Positions 17,793-26,770 of a stretch of 64,000 nucleotides of DNA are shown piece by piece. Each line of letters opens with the position of its first letter. Positions within the stretch are counted from its first letter, which is position 1. Location of the stretch: contig WRLH01000013.1 of the NCBI GenBank assembly GCA_009777715.1, positions 1 through 64,000 on the forward strand. The letters run 5' to 3'. Origin of the DNA: Lachnospiraceae bacterium (GTDB taxonomy: Bacteria > Bacillota > Clostridia > Lachnospirales > Lachnospiraceae). The position numbers and the translations under genes are program-made. The notes under the pieces are model-generated. The model saw only the letters and a program-made list of their open reading frames with translations, was not told where the DNA came from and made no database searches.

Positions 17793-18857
17793 TTACATAA
17801 TTTTATGGGCTAAACTAATTACATTCCCATAATAATTCCAAAAACTATATTTTTCCTTTACAAGCCGATAACTTTCGATGCCCATTTTTTCTATTAAACG
17901 AGGATCATTAATGAAAAGATCAAGCGTTTCTTCTAAGGAGCTCTTTATATTATCTTTAAATAAATACCCATTAACTCCCTCTTCCACATAACAAGCAGTT
18001 CCATTTTGGTCGGAGCAAATAATAGGAAGAGAGTTTGCCATTGCTTCCAATTGAGAAATGCTGGCTGGCTCAAGAGTGCTTGGGATTATAAACAGATCTG
18101 CTTTTTGATATTCTTGGAAAATTTGAGTGCGATTTAGGTTTTTCATTAGATTAACTTTATCGGCTAATTGATGCTCTTGAATATATTTTTTTGCCTTGTC
18201 ATAATAGTCTTTATGTTCTTTAGTGCAACATTCGCCAACAATGGTCAGATGAACTTCTTTGTTTGCAATTATTTTTAAAAGCATCAGATGATTTTTCCGG
18301 TCTAGATATTTACCAACCGAAAGTATTCGGATAACACCATCTGAAATGTATTTTTTTTGCTTTGGCGAAATCATTGGCGGCATTACAAAAGGAACAAAGT
18401 GGGCATTAGGTTCTTTCACTTTTCCTTTTTCTGTAGTTCCGTATACTGGTGTAATTCGTATTTTTGGAGTCAGGCATCTGACAAAACGGTGGGCAAAATC
18501 ATTTTTTATCTTATCTTCCCATAAAGGGCTTTGATTATATAAAATAGACGGTATTTTAAGCAGCTTGCAAATCAGATAAGCAAAAATAGTATACATTGAA
18601 CGTTCACGCAAAATAGCGATATCAGCTTTATAATTTTTAATTTCCTTGAAAAGTTTTAATGCTGGGGGAAAACCTTTTTTGATATCCTTTGGAGATAAGC
18701 ATGAATAGCCGATAATAATAGGATTAACACAGCTATGCTCTTCAGTATTCCCCACAAAATGACTAATGAACATAACATCATGGCCTTGCCTTACTAAGCC
18801 TTCCATAATTGGCACTTGATTAGTGTGATAACGGGGTGCAATAAATAAAAAGCGCAT
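17793..18857 (-). CDS. Family 4 glycosyltransferase
   Basis: A GT-B fold glycosyltransferase that probably adds a sugar to a surface polysaccharide. The start at 18857 (MRFLFIAPRYHTNQ) is preferred since GAGGT lies just before it; a frame from 18878 is also open. The C-terminal half holds the usual features: IRILSVGKYLDRKNH, then LFIIPSTLEPASISQLEAMA (EX7E-like) near 290, and VNGYLF. The gene is AT-rich compared with the metabolic genes around it. It is the last of three codirectional glycosyltransferases. Donor and acceptor are unknown. Confidence 0.82.
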   Translation of the reverse strand: MRFLFIAPRYHTNQVPIMEGLVRQGHDVMFISHFVGNTEEHSCVNPIIIGYSCLSPKDIKKGFPPALKLFKEIKNYKADIAILRERSMYTIFAYLICKLLKIPSILYNQSPLWEDKIKNDFAHRFVRCLTPKIRITPVYGTTEKGKVKEPNAHFVPFVMPPMISPKQKKYISDGVIRILSVGKYLDRKNHLMLLKIIANKEVHLTIVGECCTKEHKDYYDKAKKYIQEHQLADKVNLMKNLNRTQIFQEYQKADLFIIPSTLEPASISQLEAMANSLPIICSDQNGTACYVEEGVNGYLFKDNIKSSLEETLDLFINDPRLIEKMGIESYRLVKEKYSFWNYYGNVISLAHKIM

Positions 18858-18877
18858 CTTATACCTCATGAATTTCA

Positions 18878-19927
18878 CTATTTCCTCACCAAATTCAAAA
18901 ATCGATCAGCTATTTCTGCTATTGAATAAAGCTCTCTTATTTTAGTCGCATTAAGAGATAAATAAGAGGCAAAATCTTGATTATCTGCCAAGCGGCTCAT
19001 TGCCCTTGCCATTGCCTTTTCATCCTTAATCGGAACCAGTAAACCATTTTCTTCATTCTTGATATATGTCCGGCACCCCCCCATCGGAACGTCCGTTGCA
19101 ATAGTTGGAATGCCCATTGCTAATGCTTCGAGCATGGAATTGGACAAGCCCTCATGATCGGAAGAAAGGATATACATACCGCTGTCAACAATCTCATTAA
19201 CTACATTTTGAGTAAACCCATGCCAAACAACATTATCTACTATATTAAGCGATGAGGCCAATTCCTTTAATTCTCTTTCAAGTGAACCTGTACCATAAAT
19301 ATGCAGATTGTATTCAGGATGCTCTTGAATAAATATTTTAAAGGATTTAAGTAAGAGAGGGATATTCTTTACTGTTTCCAACCTGCCTGACGATACGATG
19401 TTTTTTTTTCTTTTGCCCTCAAAACGGTTAGGAATTTTTCCGTCAACGGGGTTAGGGATAACTACGGATTTTTTACGAACTGATGCTGGAAAAAACTCCA
19501 TCGCTTCCTTAGTTTGGAACGCTAAGCAATCTGCTTGCTTATATGCCCAATCACGCCATTTATAGTTTGGGTCTTGATATGGATCACTTCGCTCTGAAAC
19601 TAATATGAATATATTCATCAAATATGATGCAAGAACGCAATATGCTGCTCCCATGCTGCTAAATGCAAAAATAATACAACCCTCATTTTTCTTTAAATAA
19701 GAACGTATCTTCCTCACCCTATCTATTTTTAGCCAGACGTTTCCTGCCGGTGCTGCGGATATGCTAACAATTTCGACACGCTTATCAAGCTCGTATACTA
19801 CCTGATTCCCGGCAAACAACATTATTGCAACCTCTATATTACGATTTGCATATTCATTTGCAAGCAAAGTTATTACTTTTTCAGTTCCGCCGCCGAGCAT
19901 ATTTGGTACGACAAAGACAATCTTCAT
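18878..19927 (-). CDS. Family 4 glycosyltransferase
   Basis: A 349-residue GT-B glycosyltransferase. The N-terminus has the glycine-rich loop VPNMLGGGTEKVITLL, which in this family binds the acceptor side, and the C-terminal Rossmann fold has NIVSSGRLETVKNI, YGTGSLEREL and SSDHEGLSNSMLEALAMG with the EX7E pair. It overlaps the next upstream gene by four bases (ATGA-type coupling), so the two are translated together. Role in capsule or teichoic-type polymer synthesis is inferred from the cluster. Confidence 0.88.
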   Translation of the reverse strand: MKIVFVVPNMLGGGTEKVITLLANEYANRNIEVAIMLFAGNQVVYELDKRVEIVSISAAPAGNVWLKIDRVRKIRSYLKKNEGCIIFAFSSMGAAYCVLASYLMNIFILVSERSDPYQDPNYKWRDWAYKQADCLAFQTKEAMEFFPASVRKKSVVIPNPVDGKIPNRFEGKRKKNIVSSGRLETVKNIPLLLKSFKIFIQEHPEYNLHIYGTGSLERELKELASSLNIVDNVVWHGFTQNVVNEIVDSGMYILSSDHEGLSNSMLEALAMGIPTIATDVPMGGCRTYIKNEENGLLVPIKDEKAMARAMSRLADNQDFASYLSLNATKIRELYSIAEIADRFLNLVRK

Positions 19928-21033
19928 TTTGAATTATTCCTCTTTTGATCATTGAGAAGATTAAACTGCTTAACGTTATATTCAGCACTCAATTTATCTC
20001 GATATATCAAGCAGTTTTTCACATAAACAGCATTTTTATCGCATATCATTTTTAATTCCGTTGTACTCCAATTATCCTTAACAATCCCCAAATTTTCTCT
20101 CTTGATATAATCAGCATTGAATGGCACGGAGTTCGTCAGGATAGGAGTACCTGCAGCAATGCTTTCAACTATGGAAACCATGCTATTGTCTTTCTGTGTG
20201 TCAATCAAAAGCGCTTTGGCCTTTTGCAAAATTGGCAGCATTTCTTGGTGATTCATCTTTCCATAAAAAATAACGTTGTTTTTCAATCCAAGCCTAACTG
20301 CTTCTTCTTGTAGTTCTTCTTTAAGCTCTCCCTCACCAATGATTCTAAGTTGATATGTCATATCACTTTCTTTTATAAAATCATGAAAAATATGAATAAT
20401 ATTTAATATATTTTTTCTTTTAATCAATTGTGAAACTACGACAAAATACTCCTCTTTCTCTTTGCTAAATCCAATTTTTTTTAAGTCCACCCCATGATCA
20501 ATAAAGGTGTCAGCAACATTTTGGCAATAAACGGAAATAAACTCTGATGCCCTTTTCGAACGCGGAACGACCAGGACAAAACGCATAAAAAGCCTGGCAA
20601 CGCAATTATACCATAACTTCGACGGAATTTGCTTTAGCAATTTTTGATGTGCGCCTAATTCATGCCAGATAATCAACTTGCTTTTAGCCCATATCACACA
20701 TTGGAGAGAAGTGAGCGAAAAAACTTCACTTGAAATGATATAATCAAAGTCCCGTTTACTTTTTCTTAAATACCTGCCCAATCCTTTAAGCAGGGGTAAA
20801 TACCGCGGCTTAAATATTTTCTTGCAGATACATTTCATCCATTTAACCTCAAACGGATAGTCTTCCTCCAGAAGCGGCCGATAAGCGGAAGCCGCCACTA
20901 ATACTGGCTCATGCCCACATTCTAAAAAAGCCATGCAAAGCGAATAAATCATTGTATCTTTGATGGAAAATACTTGTGGTATATCGTCGTTTTCGGCAGT
21001 AAACAAAATGGGATTTATAATTAATACCCGCAT
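19924..21033 (-). CDS. Glycosyltransferase, family 4-like
   Basis: A GT-B type glycosyltransferase of about 369 residues, first gene of the minus-strand cluster. The start is set at 21033 (MRVLIINPILFTAENDD), where the typical first beta strand begins; an open frame runs 34 codons further up but looks like leader sequence. FVVVSQLIKRKN, RIIGEGELKEEL and DTQKDNSMVSIVESIAAGTP mark the sugar-nucleotide-binding half. An HELGAHQK segment is present in the middle. AT-rich, as are its neighbours. Specificity unknown. Confidence 0.78.
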   Translation of the reverse strand: MRVLIINPILFTAENDDIPQVFSIKDTMIYSLCMAFLECGHEPVLVAASAYRPLLEEDYPFEVKWMKCICKKIFKPRYLPLLKGLGRYLRKSKRDFDYIISSEVFSLTSLQCVIWAKSKLIIWHELGAHQKLLKQIPSKLWYNCVARLFMRFVLVVPRSKRASEFISVYCQNVADTFIDHGVDLKKIGFSKEKEEYFVVVSQLIKRKNILNIIHIFHDFIKESDMTYQLRIIGEGELKEELQEEAVRLGLKNNVIFYGKMNHQEMLPILQKAKALLIDTQKDNSMVSIVESIAAGTPILTNSVPFNADYIKRENLGIVKDNWSTTELKMICDKNAVYVKNCLIYRDKLSAEYNVKQFNLLNDQKRNNSK

Positions 21034-21178
21034 CTTTATCTCACTTTCAATAAGGGCATTATAAATGATTTTTTTAAAAGAGTCAATCATAACATGGGCA
21101 AAGCTTTGCACAATATCATGATGAAAATTATGCAAAATAGTTATTATACTTATTTATTTAGTTATTTTTAGAAAGGAA

Positions 21179-21208
21179 TTGACAAAAGAAAAAATTGTGT
21201 TGTATAAT
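21179..21208 (+). promoter_or_regulatory. Promoter of the capsule-like gene
   Basis: TTGACA (21179-21184), an 18-base spacer and TATAAT (21203-21208): both boxes match the sigma-A consensus. The gene starts about 80 bases downstream. Confidence 0.7.
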
Positions 21209-21287
21209 GTCATGGTAATGAGGGGGATAAATTGATTCGCACAACTAGTCAAGTCCTAAATATATTGCAAAAGTGAGGAAAGTTAGT

Positions 21288-22583
21288 ATGATTGATTTTC
21301 TGTTTGTATATGAGATAAAAAACAGAGAAATCGAGACCATTATATTATTAGGTGAAGAACTTAAGCGACGAGGATATAAAGTTGAATATATTCATGTTTT
21401 AATGCAAAGGAAATTATCGAGAAAAGAAGAAATCAATACTATCCTGAAATTCAACTTAAAGAGTGGCATGAATACCATAATCGAGTATTCACAGCTTGTG
21501 AAATCATTCAAACATTTTGTGAATTTAAGATTTGAACAAGTTTTTTCAAATCATGCTCATAAATTTGCTGATAGTTTATACCCTCATGATTGTGTAAAAG
21601 GTTTATTTCATCTATGTTGGGGAAGAGCCCAATATAATGAGCTAGTTGAGCGTAAAATTACTCCAGATTCACTAATAATGGCTGGACCCATTCATATGGA
21701 TTTTTTACGTCCGGCTTTTTCGATTTTTTACAAAAGCAAAAAAGAACTCCAAGAAGAATATTGCTTATTGGAAAATAAGAGCATTTTTTTGTTTATTGAA
21801 TCTGGCTTTCTTTCAAGACGTGAAGCTGAGGGCGTAGTAAGCAGATATCCGGAATCTCGCCTGGTAGAAACGCATGATGATTCATTAGAAACTTTTTCAA
21901 TAATTTTATTATGGATAGAAAAATATCTTCAATCTTTCCCAGATACTTATTTTATTTATAGACCCCATCCGGGAAAAGTTGATGATATGGATATTTCGGA
22001 GCTTAAAAAATATGAGAACTTTAGAGAAATAAAAGATTATTCGATAAAACAATGGATTTTAGTATCTGACATTGTTGCAACAACTACGTCAACTTCGATA
22101 ATAGAAGCTTATTTTGCTGGAAAAAAGTGCGTTGTCTTGCGTCCTAAAGAAATAGAAAATCGCGATGACTCACCCATATATCATAATTGTGAGTCAATTA
22201 AAACGTTGGAAGATTTTTTAAAGATTAACACAGAGACAGGGCAAAGCTTGGATGAAAGGGTGGTTAAGGAATTCTATGATGTAGATGAGAAATACCCTTC
22301 ATTTATGCGAATGTGTGACGCATTAGAAAAAATATATGCGGATAAAAGACACATTATTGATTTGGACAACCTCAAAATAGGAAAAAATAGGCTTACAGTA
22401 AAAAATTGGGGAGTAAAATGGTATATTAAAAACAAAATGATTGCACTGCAAAGTATAACAAACATTTCTTTTGGCGAGAAAACAGATTATATGCTAAAGA
22501 CGCTTAAAACCAGAAAATCATATATTACATCTAATGATGAAATAGCATTAATTAGTAATAAAATTCGTAAAATATTGCATTGA
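21288..22583 (+). CDS. Putative surface-carbohydrate biosynthesis protein
   Basis: A 431-residue soluble protein without membrane segments. Around residues 220-285 it reads FIYRPHPGK, then DIVATTTSTSIIEAYFAGKKCVVLRP, a pattern shared by capsule and CDP-glycerol-type polymer transferases with a GT-B-like fold. The ATG at 21288 is chosen because GAGGAAAG precedes it; a GTG at 21273 overlaps that site. It is divergent from the glycosyltransferase cluster and equally AT-rich, which suggests one surface-polymer locus. I cannot name the exact reaction. Confidence 0.6.
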   Translation: MIDFLFVYEIKNREIETIILLGEELKRRGYKVEYIHVLMQRKLSRKEEINTILKFNLKSGMNTIIEYSQLVKSFKHFVNLRFEQVFSNHAHKFADSLYPHDCVKGLFHLCWGRAQYNELVERKITPDSLIMAGPIHMDFLRPAFSIFYKSKKELQEEYCLLENKSIFLFIESGFLSRREAEGVVSRYPESRLVETHDDSLETFSIILLWIEKYLQSFPDTYFIYRPHPGKVDDMDISELKKYENFREIKDYSIKQWILVSDIVATTTSTSIIEAYFAGKKCVVLRPKEIENRDDSPIYHNCESIKTLEDFLKINTETGQSLDERVVKEFYDVDEKYPSFMRMCDALEKIYADKRHIIDLDNLKIGKNRLTVKNWGVKWYIKNKMIALQSITNISFGEKTDYMLKTLKTRKSYITSNDEIALISNKIRKILH

Positions 22584-22599
22584 GGTTAGCAGGAGCAAA

Positions 22600-23463
22600 A
22601 TGTCAAATATGAAAATCACATTTATTGGGCTGGGAAACATGGCAACGGCGATGATAAACGGCATTCTATTAAACGGAATTGTCGATAAGGGCAGCATTAC
22701 CGGGACTGACATATCTTTGGCAGCGCGGATTAATTCCCAAGAAAAATTCGGGATAAAAGCTGCTGCTTACAATGCCTTGGCTTGCGAAAAAGCCGATATT
22801 ATTATCTTGGCGATAAAGCCGCAAATTGCCGAAAGCGTGCTGGAAGAGATAAAAGGTTTTGTTTCCGCCGAAACAATTATCCTTAGTATTATGGCGGGGA
22901 AAACAATGGCTTGGATAGCTGATCGACTGACCGAGTCAGTCAACTACACTGGCGGGAAAACCAAAGCTGCAAAAGCGAAAAGCACGAAAGCCAAACCAGC
23001 CAAAATTGTCCGCGCAATGCCGAATACCCCGGCACTTGTTGGCGAAGCGATGACTGGAGTCTGCCGTAATGCTTATGTAAGTGATGACGAAATGGATAAA
23101 TGCTTAAGCTTGCTTAACAGTATCGGGAAAGCCGAAGAAATTCCGGAAACACTTATTGACGCTGTGATCGGGGTCTCTGGCAGCGCCCCGGCTTATGTCT
23201 TTATTTTTATTGAAGCTTTGGCAGATGCGGGAGTTGCGGCCGGGATGCCCCGTGAGCAAGCATACCGCTTTGCCGCAAGGAATGTCCTTGGCAGTGCCAA
23301 GATGGTCCTTGAAACAGGAAAACACCCCGGCGAATTAAAAGATATGGTCTGCTCGCCCGGCGGAACAACAATTGAAGCGGTTAAGGTTCTGGAAGAAAAG
23401 GGTTTCCGCGACGCGGTTATCGCAGCCGCGGCGGCCGCAATAAAAAGGGCTGGGGAGCTGTAG
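22600..23463 (+). CDS. proC: Pyrroline-5-carboxylate reductase
   Basis: Last enzyme of proline synthesis, which reduces pyrroline-5-carboxylate with NAD(P)H. The Rossmann start ITFIGLGNMATAMINGI, the VRAMPNTPALVGEAMTG core (138-154) and the C-terminal dimerisation signature (GVSGSAPAYVF and HPGELKDMVCSPGGTTIEA) are all present. Residues about 115-135 form a Lys/Ala/Thr-rich insert before the MPNTP motif, where most homologs have only a few residues. The ATG follows AGGAG 17 bases after the capsule-like gene, so some read-through is likely. Confidence 0.94.
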   Translation: MSNMKITFIGLGNMATAMINGILLNGIVDKGSITGTDISLAARINSQEKFGIKAAAYNALACEKADIIILAIKPQIAESVLEEIKGFVSAETIILSIMAGKTMAWIADRLTESVNYTGGKTKAAKAKSTKAKPAKIVRAMPNTPALVGEAMTGVCRNAYVSDDEMDKCLSLLNSIGKAEEIPETLIDAVIGVSGSAPAYVFIFIEALADAGVAAGMPREQAYRFAARNVLGSAKMVLETGKHPGELKDMVCSPGGTTIEAVKVLEEKGFRDAVIAAAAAAIKRAGEL

Positions 23464-23675
23464 GTTTGTCGTTGAAACGTCAGGTGAAAACAAATGTCCC
23501 CCGACTGCAAACGACTGGAGCAGTCGTTTGCAGTCGTTTGCGGCTCGCTTGTTTTCCTGCTAGATATAAATTTTGGAGTTCTAAACTGCAACTCCAAACC
23601 TTTGGTTTGTCGTTGAAACCCCGGGTGAAAACAAATGTCCGCTGACGCGGCCGCTTGTTTTCCTGCCGGGGTTTC
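23463..23675. repeat. Two copies of a palindromic intergenic repeat
   Basis: Copy A (23463-23550) and copy B (23604-23677) both start GGTTTGTCGTTGAAAC, share GGTGAAAACAAATGTCC and end CTTGTTTTCCTGC. Copy B folds on itself, with arms GAAACCCCGG (23615-23624) and CCGGGGTTTC (23666-23675). Copy A carries a perfect 13-bp hairpin, CTGCAAACGACTG-GAG-CAGTCGTTTGCAG (23505-23533). A third hairpin, TTTGGAGTT/AACTCCAAA, lies between them. No open frame or transposase is seen. Confidence 0.7.
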
Positions 23676-23720
23676 ATAACACTAGTTATTAAATAATAAT
23701 TAACAGCTTAATAAATTCGT

Positions 23721-23750
23721 AAAAATCCAGCCATTTTACTGGATTTTTTT
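23721..23750 (+). terminator. Intrinsic terminator after proC
   Basis: AAAAATCCAG (23721-23730), an 8-base loop and CTGGATTTTT followed by further T residues. It ends the transcript that contains proC. Together with the repeats above and the promoter below it accounts for the gene-free stretch 23464-23952. Confidence 0.75.
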
Positions 23751-23814
23751 ATTGGTAACACCTGCTATTTTTTGATGATTGCACCCCTTAAGCTTGATTT
23801 TCCAAGAAAAAAAT

Positions 23815-23843
23815 TTGACAAAGGCAAAAAAATTTGCTATATT
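23815..23843 (+). promoter_or_regulatory. Promoter of the cell wall hydrolase gene
   Basis: TTGACA (23815-23820), a 17-base spacer and TATATT (23838-23843). The leader of about 100 bases contains a bulged hairpin, CCAGATATAG with CTATATTCTGG, just before the ribosome site, which could influence translation. Confidence 0.65.
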
Positions 23844-23952
23844 AATATTACTTCGGTGTAATATTTTCGTAATAATTGAATATTATGTAGAAAGATATTT
23901 TATGAAATACCAGATATAGTGTTTTGGCTATATTCTGGATTTGGAGGAAACT

Positions 23953-25020
23953 ATGCTAAAAATAAAACTGGTTGCTATTTTTTTGGTAATCAGCCTAAGT
24001 TTTGCTTTAGTGCCGGGCATCAGCGCAGAAGCAACTGAAGAAACGTTTATGAGTGCCGGGATTTCTACTTATTTGAATCCAGTTACCACTAACGCCACTT
24101 TTGAAGTAGCATCAATTGATGAAACCTTATGTATTAACCAGAAATTTCAGCTTGAGCAACAGCGGATTGGTGATGAGTTCGCAATGGCGAATGTGCAGAA
24201 ATCCCTTAATATTCGCCTAGAACCCGATGAAGGATCGGACAGGGTCGGGGTTTTATATAAGGATAACGGCGGGATTATTTTGGATCGGGATTCCGACTGG
24301 ATAAAGATTAAGTCTGGTGACGTGGTTGGCTGGGCAAAAGAAGAATTTTTACTGACTGGCGAAGAGGCACAGGCAATGGCTGATGATGTTGGCCATTGGC
24401 TTGCGACAATTGAAACAGATGTCGTCCGCGTCCGCCAAGAGCCGAACTTAGAATCAGAAACCTTAGGTTATATTGCTTATGATGACGGCTTAACGATTAT
24501 TGAAATAATAAACGAGGAATGGGTCAGCGTTGATTATGAAGGCGAAGTCGGTTATGTCGTGACGGAATTTATCAGCGTCAGATTCCATATTGACGAGGGC
24601 GAGACAATCGAAGTAATCAAAGCCCGTGAAGCCGCCGAAGCAGAAAAACGGCGGACGGCGAACCGTGGCCGCGTTGATGCTTCCGCCGATGAAATCCGCT
24701 TGCTGGGTGCTTTAATTTACTGCGAAGCCGGAAATCAATCATATGAGGGCAAAGTAGGAGTAGGCGCAGTAGTAATGAATCGCGTAAAAAGCGGTGCTTA
24801 CCCTAACACAATCCACGGTGTAATTTACGCTTCCGGCCAGTTCCCGCCCGCCCTAAATGGCAAAGTTGCGCGTATTTATGAGCAAGGCGTTCCGGCCAGC
24901 TGCCTACAGGCGGCCGAAGCCGCTATCAACGGCGAAACAACCGTTGGCGGCGCGACCCGCTTTAACAGAAACCGGGGAACTCGTGAGGGGATAGTAATCG
25001 GGGCCCATATATTCTGGTAG
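23953..25020 (+). CDS. Secreted cell wall hydrolase with SH3 domains (SleB-like)
   Basis: A 355-residue exported peptidoglycan hydrolase. The start ATG at 23953 follows TTGGAGGAAACT. A signal peptide (about 1-27, ending GISAEA) is followed by two SH3-type wall-binding repeats (SLNIRLEPDEGSDRVGVLY and VVRVRQEPNLESETLGYI), a short charged helix, and a C-terminal hydrolase_2/SleB domain (LLGALIYCEAGNQSYEGKVGVGA, then GVIYASGQF, then FNRNRGTREG). The family Glu is in YCEAGNQ. SleB enzymes act on spore cortex, but copies with SH3 domains are also found in vegetative cells, so the stage of action is open. Confidence 0.9.
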   Translation: MLKIKLVAIFLVISLSFALVPGISAEATEETFMSAGISTYLNPVTTNATFEVASIDETLCINQKFQLEQQRIGDEFAMANVQKSLNIRLEPDEGSDRVGVLYKDNGGIILDRDSDWIKIKSGDVVGWAKEEFLLTGEEAQAMADDVGHWLATIETDVVRVRQEPNLESETLGYIAYDDGLTIIEIINEEWVSVDYEGEVGYVVTEFISVRFHIDEGETIEVIKAREAAEAEKRRTANRGRVDASADEIRLLGALIYCEAGNQSYEGKVGVGAVVMNRVKSGAYPNTIHGVIYASGQFPPALNGKVARIYEQGVPASCLQAAEAAINGETTVGGATRFNRNRGTREGIVIGAHIFW

Positions 25021-25062
25021 TTAAAAATTCACTCTTTCTTTATTCTTCAAAATATAGTATGA

Positions 25063-25240
25063 TAAAAAAAGGACTGCAACACACAGGGTGTGTTGCAGTC
25101 CCTGCAAGAATTTCCTATACACTATACATTAGTAAGGAAGAAAATGTTTCTCGTAGTTGCCTTGCCCGCCTTCTCCCATATGAAATTTGTATTTTACATT
25201 CATTAGGGCACAGCAACATAGAGATTATTTTCTGACTTAC
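25063..25240 (-). ncRNA. Candidate structured small RNA, minus strand
   Basis: A gene-free stretch between two plus-strand genes that holds an ordered RNA-like unit on the minus strand. A TATAAT box lies at 25248-25243. From 25240 the sequence folds into a rod: GTAAG, GAAAAT, TCTC, GTTGC and GCCC pair with GGGC, GCAAC, GAGA, ATTTTC and CTTAC (25209-25132), separated by regular 2-3 base internal loops. After a linker comes a perfect 14-bp hairpin, GGACTGCAACACAC with its complement (25101-25071), and a T7 run: an intrinsic terminator. No -35 box or open frame is clear. I do not recognise the family; 6S-like RNA was considered, but the ends do not pair. Confidence 0.5.
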
Positions 25241-25349
25241 ATATTATACCCCATGCATTTCACAAGCGGAGCTTGTGAAACTGCTTAAATAGGAAGTGAA
25301 AATTTTAATTTTCACACTAAATCTTACTAAATAAAAGGAGAGCGTACCT

Positions 25350-25793
25350 ATGGATATGACATTTTTTTGGCTGATTTTGTTTGTTGTTTTTGTCTTGGTT
25401 GAATTGGCGACAATGGGGCTTTCAACAATTTGGTTTGCAGGGGGCGCCCTGGTTGCAACGATAGCTTCAGCCTTTGGTTTGCCAATCCCATTACAGGTAA
25501 TCCTATTTTTAACGGTTTCTATTTTATTACTTTATTTTACCCGCCCAATTGCGGTAAAATATTTTAATAAAGACCGGGCAAAAACAAATATCGAAAGCTA
25601 TGTCGGGCGTGAAGTCATTGTCATTAGTGAAATCGACAATCTCCAAGGAATCGGCCAAGTTACCTTGGGCGGCCAGGAATGGACAGCGCGGACGACCAAC
25701 AATGCCGTGACTTTGCCAATCGGCGCGGTTGGTATTGTAAAAGCAGTCGATGGGGTCAAACTGATTATCGAAGAAAAAATAGCGGAACAATAA
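25350..25793 (+). CDS. NfeD-like membrane protein
   Basis: A 147-residue protein with two to three hydrophobic segments in the first 70 residues (FFWLILFVVFVLVELATMG and LQVILFLTVSILLLYF) and a C-terminal OB-fold domain (about 85-147: GREVIVISEIDNLQGIGQVTLGG). This is the short NfeD form that is encoded beside and works with SPFH proteins in membrane microdomains. The gene for such a partner follows 28 bases later. RBS AAAAGGAGAG precedes the start. Confidence 0.88.
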   Translation: MDMTFFWLILFVVFVLVELATMGLSTIWFAGGALVATIASAFGLPIPLQVILFLTVSILLLYFTRPIAVKYFNKDRAKTNIESYVGREVIVISEIDNLQGIGQVTLGGQEWTARTTNNAVTLPIGAVGIVKAVDGVKLIIEEKIAEQ

Positions 25794-25821
25794 TCTTTTT
25801 TCAAGAAAGGAAAGGTATCAC

Positions 25822-26745
25822 ATGGAAGGTTTAATTGCATTAATTCTTATTGTTATTTTTGTCATCTGGGTTTTGTCAACTTGTATCAAAATTGTCCCTC
25901 AAGCCAACTCGTTTGTTGTTGAGCGGCTTGGAGCATTTCAGTCAGCATGGTCGGTCGGGCTGCATTTCAAAATCCCTTTGATTGACCGGATCGCCCGCCG
26001 CGTAAACCTCAAAGAACAAATCGGCGATTTCCCGCCGCAGCCGGTTATCACCAAGGATAACGTCACAATGCGGATTGACACAGTCGTATTTTATCAGATT
26101 ACTGACCCGAAACTTTTTGCTTACGGTGTCGAAAATCCGATTATGGCGATTGAGAACTTAACCGCAACGACCTTGCGTAATATCATCGGTGACTTAGAGC
26201 TTGACCAGACTTTGACATCACGCGAAACAATTAACACCAAGATGCGTTCTTATCTTGATATTGCCACCGACCCATGGGGCATCAAAATAAACCGCGTTGA
26301 GCTAAAGAACATCATGCCGCCAGCAGAAATTCAAAACGCGATGGAAAAACAAATGAAAGCCGAGCGTGAACGCCGCGAAGCAATTACCCGCGCCGAGGGT
26401 GAAAAGAAAGCAAATATTACGGTTGCCGAGGGTGAAAAGGCATCTGTCATCTTAAAGGCAGAAGCTGAAAAGCAATCAGCAATCCTCCGGGCAGAAGCCG
26501 AAAAAGAAAAAATGATCCGCGAAGCCGAGGGTGAAGCGGAAGCGATTTTGAAAGTCCAGCAAGCAAAAGCCGATGGCATCCGCATGATCCGTGAAGCAGG
26601 TGCTGATGAATCAGTCCTCAAAATCAAGAGCCTTGAAGCCTTTGAAAAAGCCGCTGACGGAAAAGCTACGAAGATAATTATCCCCTCAGATATCCAAGGC
26701 TTGGCTGGGCTGGCGACTGCTTTTAAAGAAACAATAAACGCTTAG
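25822..26745 (+). CDS. SPFH/band 7 (stomatin-like) membrane protein
   Basis: A 307-residue membrane-anchored scaffold protein. One N-terminal membrane segment (about 3-22) is followed by the SPFH domain ([20 protein letters not shown], then [17 protein letters not shown]) and a long Ala/Glu/Lys/Arg-rich coiled coil (about 170-255) made of AEGEKKA and AEAEK-type repeats, then a short C-terminal tail. It matches the QmcA/stomatin type that pairs with NfeD. Its role in membrane organisation or proteolysis is known only in general for the family. Confidence 0.92.
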   Translation: MEGLIALILIVIFVIWVLSTCIKIVPQANSFVVERLGAFQSAWSVGLHFKIPLIDRIARRVNLKEQIGDFPPQPVITKDNVTMRIDTVVFYQITDPKLFAYGVENPIMAIENLTATTLRNIIGDLELDQTLTSRETINTKMRSYLDIATDPWGIKINRVELKNIMPPAEIQNAMEKQMKAERERREAITRAEGEKKANITVAEGEKASVILKAEAEKQSAILRAEAEKEKMIREAEGEAEAILKVQQAKADGIRMIREAGADESVLKIKSLEAFEKAADGKATKIIIPSDIQGLAGLATAFKETINA

Positions 26746-26770
26746 CATTGAGAGGAGCATTTATATACTC

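Noticed and set aside
25063-25240. 6S RNA or SRP RNA
   Set aside because: Length is near that of 6S RNA, but the two ends do not pair and the terminator is a separate hairpin; the SRP tetraloop consensus is absent.
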